Positions 14,345-19,862 of a stretch of 19,862 nt of DNA are shown one piece after another. The stretch's first letter is position 1, and each line of letters starts with the position of its first letter. The stretch covers positions 1-19,862 of the forward strand of contig JAKPNC010000215.1 in NCBI GenBank assembly GCA_029548585.1, given 5' to 3'. The translations under genes and the position numbers were made by a program. The stretch is from a bacterium. Its GTDB lineage: Bacteria; Ratteibacteria; UBA8468; B48-G9; JAFGKM01. Under the pieces are notes generated by a model that worked only from the letters and a program-made list of their open reading frames with translations, had not been told where the DNA came from and did no database searches.

Positions 14345-14373
14345 ATCTTAACACTAAATTGAGCCATTGTCAA
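14345..14373 (-). promoter_or_regulatory. sigma-70-type promoter in the 3' end of zapA, for tRNA-Met and perhaps the pil operon
   Basis: A perfect -35 TTGACA (14368-14373), a 17-nt spacer and a -10 TAAGAT (14345-14350, 4 of 6) overlap the zapA stop region. The expected start near 14338 would give about 70 nt of leader before the tRNA. Since no terminator is seen after the tRNA, the transcript may run on into the pilM operon. Confidence 0.55.
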
Positions 14374-14662
14374 GATTTTTAATCTCTTTTTTAATCTTGT
14401 CCTCGAGGGAATCAAGGCGCTTCAAAACTTTTTGATTCCTTTCCCCTTCTCTCTGAAGTTTCTGCTTCAATACCAGGATTCGCTCGTTCATCTCTATGGC
14501 ATAAAGCGTCAGAACATCAAGCCTGTCAAGGGCCGGGTATTCCAGGGATATCATTCTCAGACGGTTGTTGATCTCCCTGCCCATCTCTTCGACCTCGTTG
14601 CTCCTGAATCCCGCCTGGACCTGGTATTTCTTGCCGAGAATATCAATTATTTGAGTCTTCAC
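14354..14662 (-). CDS. zapA: ZapA-like cell division protein
   Basis: The protein has 102 residues, the usual ZapA size. The N-terminal half has the ZapA beta-strand and helix pattern (IIDILGKKYQVQAG, then EVEEMGREINNRL). It is followed by the DVLTLYAIEMNERIL helix, which corresponds to the conserved LAALNIA region. The C-terminal third is a charged coiled coil. ZapA binds and cross-links FtsZ filaments at midcell. The order pheS-pheT-zapA is common in bacteria and supports the call. The gene overlaps the end of pheT by 20 nt, so translational coupling is likely. ZapA sequences diverge widely; the assignment rests on pattern, size and context together. Confidence 0.82.
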   Translation of the reverse strand: MKTQIIDILGKKYQVQAGFRSNEVEEMGREINNRLRMISLEYPALDRLDVLTLYAIEMNERILVLKQKLQREGERNQKVLKRLDSLEDKIKKEIKNLDNGSI

Positions 14663-16658
14663 CCCTGAGCCTTCCTTTGAAACGGAGTTTTATTTCCTCC
14701 GCAATCCTGGATGCAAATTCCTTTATCTCAGAGCTCTCAAGCGTCTTCTCAGGATGCCTGAAGACCACTGAGAAACTTATGCTGATGCTCCCGCTTTCCA
14801 TCTTCTTGTCCCTGTAAGCATCAAAAAATTCCACACCTTCCACCGGAAGCCCGAGAGAAAGTACCTCTTCTTCAATGTCATTCCATTGGACATCTTCGGA
14901 AAAGATGAAAGAGAAGTCTCTTCTTGAAGATGGGTACCTTGGCAATTCTTCGAAACTCCGCCTGAAATCAGCTGAGTCAATAAGCCTGTCAAGAAATATT
15001 TCGCACAGGTAAATTTCCTCGGATTCAAGACCGTACGACTTTTTCACCCGGTTGGAAGGGATGAAAATATTCCCGAGCTCAACGGATTCTTTCCCGCTTT
15101 TAAATATGGCCGTATTGTGCCCCTGATCGGCAAAAAAGCATTCCCTTGAGACAAAAGACGGTTTACCAATGCCGCATTCTCCGAGAAACCTTTCAATCTT
15201 GCCTTTCAGCAGAAAAAAATCCCCAAGGTTCACCGTTGCAAAAAGCATCCCGTTTTCTTCAAGGATTACTTTGTCTTTCACACGGAATATCTTTCCTGCC
15301 TCGAAAACTTCAAGCTGCCTCGTACCGTGGTGGACATTATGCCTGACAGATTCAAGCATCTCGGGAACGAGGCTCATCCTGAGGAATCCGAGATTTTCGG
15401 ATATGGGGTTTTCAATGGCTACCCGGAATCCTGGTTTTTCGGTTTCAACTTTCATGCCTCCGGCCAGGCCCATGTTGACGAATTCCGTGAATCCGAGTTT
15501 AACCGCAACATCTTTAATCCTTTCCACCTTTTCAATTTCTTCGGAGGACGGGGTTGGAAGTATCCCTGCCTCGGGCATCAGGGAAGGTATTTCTGAATAT
15601 CTTCCGTACCTTGCAATCTCTTCCACCAGGTCAATGTCTTCGCCTATATCATTCCTGTAAACCGGCGGGATTACCCCATATAGGCCTTTCCCCTTCACCG
15701 AGACTGAGAATCCAAGCTTTGAGAGGATATCGGAAATCGAGGTTTCCGGCACCTCTATTCCAAGCACCTTACTGACCTTGCCTGCCCTGAGAAGAATCTC
15801 CGCATGCTCTTTCCGGGTTATGCCCTCTTCCACAAGCCTGCCCGATTCTCCTCCGCTTACTTCCTTTATCAGGCACGACGTTCTTGCCATGCCCTTTGAC
15901 GCCGTTTCAATATCCATTCCCCTTTCAAACCTGAGAGACGCTTCGGTCGAGAGCCCCAGCTTTTTGCTGCTTCTCCTGACGACCACCGGGTTGAAAACAG
16001 CACTTTCAATAAGTATATTCCTGGTGTGCTCCTTAACCTCTGACACCTCGCATCCCATGATCCCCGCAACGGCTATTATTTTGGAAGAATCGGCTATGAC
16101 AAGATTATCCCGGTCTATTTCCCTCTTCCTGCCATCTATGAGAACCGCGCTTTCTCCTTTCCGCCCCCTCCTTATTTCAACATGCCCGTCTATCGTATCG
16201 AGGTCAAATATGTGAAGGGGCTGTCCCGTCTCCGCCATGACGAAATTCGATACGTCCACTGCATGAAATGAAGTCCTGTATCCGAGGCTGCCGAGGGCTT
16301 CCTTCATCTTCCACGGAGAAGCGATATTCCTTATATTCCTTATAATCCTGCATGAGTAATAACTGCAATCATCCCCATCCTCTATCCTGACATCCATGCC
16401 GTTGTCATTATCTTGCGGGAAAGAATCTTCCGGAAGCTTCAGGGAACAGCGGGTGAAAGGAATTAACTCGCGGGCCACGCCAACGAGACTTAAAAGGTAT
16501 CCCCTGTTTGCAGGAGTTTCAAGCTCGAAAATGACATCATCCTGCGTTTCTGAAACTACCAGGGGGTTTAAACCGAGAAGATCAAGGTATTCTATCATCT
16601 CCCCGGGAAGTATTTTTTCACTGAGGTATTCAGATATGAGCCTGTATGAATATTTCAT
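14643..16658 (-). CDS. pheT: phenylalanine-tRNA ligase beta subunit lacking the OB-fold tRNA-binding domain
   Basis: The protein has 671 residues, against about 790-800 for most bacterial PheT. The B1 start (MKYSYRLISEYL to about residue 36) runs straight into B3/B4-type sequence (ELETPANRGYLLSLVGVAREL). The EMAP-II-like OB fold (B2, about 110 residues) that normally sits between them is absent. B3/B4 contain the editing-site region (about 100-260, with VDVSNFVMAETGQPLHIFD). B5 follows (about 281-360), then the catalytic-like core and a C-terminal anticodon-binding FDX-ACB domain (about 575-668, RYPSSRRDFSFIF). With PheS it forms the (alpha-beta)2 enzyme that charges tRNA-Phe. It starts 24 nt after pheS. 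The frame is open throughout, so the shortening is not a frameshift. Confidence 0.95.
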   Translation of the reverse strand: MKYSYRLISEYLSEKILPGEMIEYLDLLGLNPLVVSETQDDVIFELETPANRGYLLSLVGVARELIPFTRCSLKLPEDSFPQDNDNGMDVRIEDGDDCSYYSCRIIRNIRNIASPWKMKEALGSLGYRTSFHAVDVSNFVMAETGQPLHIFDLDTIDGHVEIRRGRKGESAVLIDGRKREIDRDNLVIADSSKIIAVAGIMGCEVSEVKEHTRNILIESAVFNPVVVRRSSKKLGLSTEASLRFERGMDIETASKGMARTSCLIKEVSGGESGRLVEEGITRKEHAEILLRAGKVSKVLGIEVPETSISDILSKLGFSVSVKGKGLYGVIPPVYRNDIGEDIDLVEEIARYGRYSEIPSLMPEAGILPTPSSEEIEKVERIKDVAVKLGFTEFVNMGLAGGMKVETEKPGFRVAIENPISENLGFLRMSLVPEMLESVRHNVHHGTRQLEVFEAGKIFRVKDKVILEENGMLFATVNLGDFFLLKGKIERFLGECGIGKPSFVSRECFFADQGHNTAIFKSGKESVELGNIFIPSNRVKKSYGLESEEIYLCEIFLDRLIDSADFRRSFEELPRYPSSRRDFSFIFSEDVQWNDIEEEVLSLGLPVEGVEFFDAYRDKKMESGSISISFSVVFRHPEKTLESSEIKEFASRIAEEIKLRFKGRLRGEDSNN

Positions 16659-16682
16659 TTCTTTTATTCCGTTGAAGACAGA

Positions 16683-17705
16683 TCAGCTGAACTGGTTTAT
16701 GAACTTCATGTCGTTCTGGTAAAAATACCTTATATCTGTTATCCCAAGCTTTATAATGGCCATCCTTTCTATCCCCATGCCGAATGCGAAACCTGAATAC
16801 TTTTCAGGATCGTATCCCACGTTCCTGAATACCTGGGGATGTATCATTCCGCAGCCAAGAACCTCTATGTACCCTGAATTCTTGCATGTTGAACAACCTT
16901 TTCCCCTGCATATGATGCACGTCATGCTGAGCTCAGCGCTCGGTTCCGTAAAGGGGAAATACGACGGGTTGAACTTCACCCTGATTCCGTCCCCGAACAT
17001 CCTGTTTATGAAGTATGTCAGAACTCCCTTCAGATGTGCAAAATTTATGTTCCTGTCTACCATGAAACCTTCCATCTGGTGGAAAACGGGACTGTGGGTG
17101 GCGTCAACGGCATCCCTTCTGAAGCATTTCCCAACGGAAACAACCCTCAGGGGGGGACGGTTTTTCTCCATCATCCTTATCTGCACAGGGCTCGTGTGGG
17201 GCCTGAGAAGGATCTTCTCTTTTTCATTTATATAAAAAGTGTCCCAGGCATCCCTGGCGGGATGGCCGTCGGGTATATTCAGGGCTTCGAAGTTATAATA
17301 GGATGTCTCTATCTCCGGGCCTGCTTCAACGCCGAAACCAAGCCTCTTGAAAATCTCCGACATTTCCCTTATCGTGAGGCTTATCGGATGAAGGTGTCCG
17401 TAACTTGCGGGCTTTCCGGGAAAAGAAAGGTTGACGCTGCCTGAAGATTCCACGGAATCGTTCTCTTTCTCCTCGTACATCAGGGACAACCTTGATTTCA
17501 GATCGTTCATCATACGGCCGGCTTCCCGTTTCAATCCGTCGGAAAGACCCGGCATGAGAGAGAAGATCCTGTTAATCTCTCCTTTCCTTCCAAGGTACCT
17601 TACCTTCCATTCTTCCAGGCGGGCGCCTTCCCTGACCCCCTCTATCTCCTGGCCTGCCTTATCCAATATCCCGGATATGATCCCCTCAAGCTCTTTCAAA
17701 TCCAT
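16683..17705 (-). CDS. pheS: phenylalanine-tRNA ligase alpha subunit
   Basis: The protein has 340 residues from ATG 17705; an ATG three codons earlier (17714) has the AGGAG only two bases away, which is too close. An N-terminal coiled coil (about 1-85) is followed by the class II synthetase core. Motif 2 is seen as VGKCFRRDAVDATHSPVFHQMEGFMVD, split here for length around FRRDAVDATH. Motif 3 is FGMGIERMAIIKLGI. The RPHTSPVQIRMM segment forms part of the active site. A CX2CX4CX2C cluster (residues 263, 266, 271 and 274) could bind zinc, as in a subset of PheS proteins. It catalyses ATP-dependent attachment of phenylalanine to its tRNA together with PheT. The start overlaps the end of nadD by 20 nt. 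Confidence 0.96.
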   Translation of the reverse strand: MDLKELEGIISGILDKAGQEIEGVREGARLEEWKVRYLGRKGEINRIFSLMPGLSDGLKREAGRMMNDLKSRLSLMYEEKENDSVESSGSVNLSFPGKPASYGHLHPISLTIREMSEIFKRLGFGVEAGPEIETSYYNFEALNIPDGHPARDAWDTFYINEKEKILLRPHTSPVQIRMMEKNRPPLRVVSVGKCFRRDAVDATHSPVFHQMEGFMVDRNINFAHLKGVLTYFINRMFGDGIRVKFNPSYFPFTEPSAELSMTCIICRGKGCSTCKNSGYIEVLGCGMIHPQVFRNVGYDPEKYSGFAFGMGIERMAIIKLGITDIRYFYQNDMKFINQFS

Positions 17706-18285
17706 ATATCCCATTTCTCCTTATGTATTCTTCAACAGTGTCCGGAATCATATATTTTACAGTTTTTCCGGAAGAAAAACAATTCCGCAGGTAAGTCGAT
17801 GAAATCTCAACCAAGGGAGACCCGATATAATGATACCGGATATCCTCTCCGGGAAGAATTAATGGCCTTCCAATCTTCCTCGGTGCAATCAGGAATACCA
17901 CCCTCTGGATAAGAAGCTTGTATTCATGCCACGTGGAAATCTCCGAGAAGGCATCCTCTCCGACTATAAGGTAAATCCCTGAACCTGGATATTCCTTTTC
18001 AATATGGATGACGGTATCATACGTGTAAGAAGGCCCCATCCTCCCGGTCTCGATGTTTGAAACTTCGAAAAACGGGTTGTCCCCGGTTGCCATCCTCAAC
18101 ATTTCCAGCCTCTCCCCGGCACCTGCGAAAAAAACCTTTTTGTGGGGTGGAATGCCTGCCGGTATGAAGAGTACCTTTTCAAGGCAGAACTCTTCCCGGG
18201 CGTTCTCAGCCACAATAAGGTGGCCCGTGTGGACCGGATCGAAAGATCCTCCCATGATGCCAATCCTACTGCCTGGTTTGACCAT
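17686..18285 (-). CDS. nadD: nicotinate-mononucleotide adenylyltransferase
   Basis: The protein has 199 residues, normal for NadD. The nucleotidyltransferase motif GGSFDPVHTGHL lies near residues 12-23, and the second nucleotide-binding motif ISSTYLR near 162-168. IPAGIPPHKK, the conserved substrate-loop region, lies near 41-50. The enzyme joins nicotinate mononucleotide and ATP to make nicotinate adenine dinucleotide in NAD synthesis. The start ATG overlaps the proA stop by 20 nt and has GGAA directly upstream, so coupling to proA is likely. The rsfS gene that often follows nadD is absent here; pheS follows instead. Confidence 0.96.
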   Translation of the reverse strand: MVKPGSRIGIMGGSFDPVHTGHLIVAENAREEFCLEKVLFIPAGIPPHKKVFFAGAGERLEMLRMATGDNPFFEVSNIETGRMGPSYTYDTVIHIEKEYPGSGIYLIVGEDAFSEISTWHEYKLLIQRVVFLIAPRKIGRPLILPGEDIRYHYIGSPLVEISSTYLRNCFSSGKTVKYMIPDTVEEYIRRNGIYGFERA

Positions 18286-19522
18286 TTCCGTGTATCACGT
18301 ACTTGTAGGTTGTCAACTCTTCGAGGCCCATGGGACCCCTTGCGTGTATCTTGTCGGTGCTTATGCCAATCTCGGCCCCAAGTCCGAACTCGCCCCCGTC
18401 AGTAAACCTGGTTGAAGCATTGTGAAAAACCGCGGCGGCATCAACCCTGCTTAAAAAATTGGCCGCAGTATCCCTGTTGCCGGTTATAATCGATTCTGAA
18501 TGCCTTGTGCCATGCATGTTTATGTGCTCCACCGCTTCGTCCGCCGAATCTACGACCTTTACAGATATAACCAGGTCAAGATACTCCGTTGACCAGTCGG
18601 AATCAACCGCAGGCTTGATACCTGGCAATATCTTTCTTGTCTCCCCGCATCCCCTGATCTCAACCTTTTCAGATCTGAATATTTCGGCTATTTTCGGGAG
18701 AAAATCCGGCGCTATATCTCTGTGAACGAGAAGAGTTTCCGTGGCATTGCACGTTGAAGGCCTCTGCACTTTTGCATTGACCGCAACCTTTATTGCCATT
18801 TCCATATCCGCATCACTGTCAACGTAAGTATGGCATACTCCCTTATAATGCTTTATAACGGGAATCCTGCTGTTTCTCACCACGGTTTCAATAAGGGACT
18901 CCCCTCCTCTCGGTATAACAAGGTCTATCAGGGCCGACATTGAAAGAAGGTACCTGACAGCCCTGCGCCCGCCCGTAGAAACCAGGTTGACCATTTCTTC
19001 CGGCATGGAGACCTCGAGCAGGCTTTTCCTGAGGATCGAGACAAGCATCCTGTTGGAATGCCTGGCCTCCCTGCCTCCCCTGAGGATAACGCAGTTTCCG
19101 GATTTCACGCACAGGATTGCCGCCTCAACCGTAACATCAGGCCTCGACTCGTATATGATCCCTATCACCCCTATGGGAACTCTTACACGCTCTATCAAAA
19201 GCCCGTTTGGCCTTCTTGTTTCCCAAATCTTTGCTCCGACCGGATCTGGAAGGAGCCTGACTGTATTGACGGCTTCTGCCATCTTGTCTATCCTCTTTTC
19301 CGTCAGGGCAAGCCTGTCCATGAAAGCCCCGGAAAGTCCTGATCTCCCGCACCTTTCAAGATCTCTCTGGTTTGCTCTTATTATATCCTTTCTCTGCATG
19401 TCAAGGTTTACTGCAAGCCTCCCGAGGAATAGGTTCTTCAGCCCTGAAGAAAAACCTGCGGCGTTAAAGGAGGCTTTTTTTGTCTCCCTGACAGACTCCA
19501 AAATTTTATCCTGCCAGGACAT
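18266..19522 (-). CDS. proA: gamma-glutamyl phosphate reductase
   Basis: The protein has 418 residues from ATG 19522, matching the family length (417 in E. coli). The start was chosen because AGAAGGGAT lies just upstream; a GTG at 19552 would overlap proB by 17 nt and add ten residues. The catalytic cysteine is in RPSTCNATETLLVH (about residue 267). The C-terminal hallmarks FTDGGEFGLGAEIGIST and HARGPMGLEELTTYKYV are intact. ProA reduces gamma-glutamyl phosphate with NADPH to glutamate semialdehyde, the second step of proline synthesis. It directly follows proB, the enzyme that makes its substrate. The start is 13 nt after the proB stop. Confidence 0.97.
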   Translation of the reverse strand: MSWQDKILESVRETKKASFNAAGFSSGLKNLFLGRLAVNLDMQRKDIIRANQRDLERCGRSGLSGAFMDRLALTEKRIDKMAEAVNTVRLLPDPVGAKIWETRRPNGLLIERVRVPIGVIGIIYESRPDVTVEAAILCVKSGNCVILRGGREARHSNRMLVSILRKSLLEVSMPEEMVNLVSTGGRRAVRYLLSMSALIDLVIPRGGESLIETVVRNSRIPVIKHYKGVCHTYVDSDADMEMAIKVAVNAKVQRPSTCNATETLLVHRDIAPDFLPKIAEIFRSEKVEIRGCGETRKILPGIKPAVDSDWSTEYLDLVISVKVVDSADEAVEHINMHGTRHSESIITGNRDTAANFLSRVDAAAVFHNASTRFTDGGEFGLGAEIGISTDKIHARGPMGLEELTTYKYVIHGNGQTRQ

Positions 19523-19535
19523 GCCGATCCCTTCT

Positions 19536-19862
19536 TTATCTCTTTTTTCCACTCTTTATCCTTTCGGGATAGAACATCGTCCCAACGCTCTCCCCGCTGG
19601 CGGCCTTTTTCAATATCCACATCTTCTTGCCGTTGAGTATAATGCAGAATTTTCCACTCCCGACTGCATGCTTCGCCGCGGCGATCTTGCTCTGTATACC
19701 CCCGCTGCCCTGCCTGGAAGGACCTCCGGCCACAACGCCGTTTATTTCATCCATATTCCTCACGTCCTTTATGACCTTGCTCTCTCTGTTTATTTTGGGA
19801 TCGCTGTTGCTCAGCCCGTCCACATCCGTAAGTATTACAAGCATGTCTGCACCGCAAAGATC
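19536..19862 (-). CDS. proB: glutamate 5-kinase, C-terminal part (5' end outside the window), no PUA domain
   Basis: The frame is open from the right edge and reads DLCGADMLVILTDVDGLSNS at once, the conserved kinase segment of ProB. It continues with GSGGIQSKIAAAKHAVGSG and ends soon after GTMFYPE. That motif marks the end of the amino-acid-kinase fold. E. coli ProB carries a PUA domain of about 90 residues after this point; here only about ten residues follow, so this is a PUA-less ProB. The protein phosphorylates glutamate as the first and feedback-controlled step of proline synthesis. It lies 13 nt upstream of proA. The missing N-terminal part would hold the ATP- and glutamate-binding regions. 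Confidence 0.94.
   Translation of the reverse strand, partial: DLCGADMLVILTDVDGLSNSDPKINRESKVIKDVRNMDEINGVVAGGPSRQGSGGIQSKIAAAKHAVGSGKFCIILNGKKMWILKKAASGESVGTMFYPERIKSGKKR

Noticed and set aside
14269..14353. Possible 6S RNA (ssrS) downstream of zapA
   Set aside because: The gap is only 85 nt, AT rich, and shows no long hairpin with a central bubble; a promoter and tRNA explain it better.

Overview
The window is a chromosomal piece of a diderm (Gram-negative-type) bacterium. Every recognisable gene lies on the minus strand, so transcription runs from right to left. Two outer-membrane secretins, pilus alignment proteins and a type II secretion set require an outer membrane. An Amuc_1100-like PilO protein, a PilM-PilN fusion and a PheT without its OB-fold domain do not fit Proteobacteria. 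They suggest an uncultivated lineage of the PVC, Omnitrophota or Elusimicrobiota kind; this placement is inference only.

In transcription order, the right part (about 19862 to 14354) is a compact housekeeping run: proB (3' part only), proA, nadD, pheS, pheT, zapA. Most neighbours overlap or lie within about 25 nt of each other. A promoter-like sequence inside the 3' end of zapA precedes an initiator-type tRNA-Met gene (14197-14268). That tRNA has three departures from the bacterial initiator consensus. No terminator is visible between it and the next operon.

The middle part (about 14112 to 7111) is a type IV pilus-type alignment and secretin operon with unusual architecture. It holds a PilM-PilN fusion with a proline-rich insert, an Amuc_1100-like PilO, and an 858-residue protein in the PilP slot. 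The last has a long repeat-rich cytoplasmic coiled coil, one membrane segment and a C-terminal PilP/GspC-like domain. A PilQ secretin with TPR-like and STN domains follows.

The left part (about 7083 to 1) begins with a well-formed extended -10 promoter that overlaps an operator-like dyad. It continues with an exported HEAT-repeat protein and then gspD, gspE, gspF, gspG, gspH, gspI and gspJ; gspJ runs off the window. gspH is split by a frameshift exactly at a run of nine T residues. There is no gspC in the visible operon. The only inner-membrane protein with a PilP/GspC-like C-terminal domain is the giant protein of the neighbouring operon, and no pilus motor (PilB/PilC/PilT) accompanies the pil genes. 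The two operons may therefore work together; this is inference. The strongest points for a second look are the giant PilP-slot protein, the PilM-PilN fusion, the initiator tRNA variants, the gspH frameshift and the PheT domain loss.
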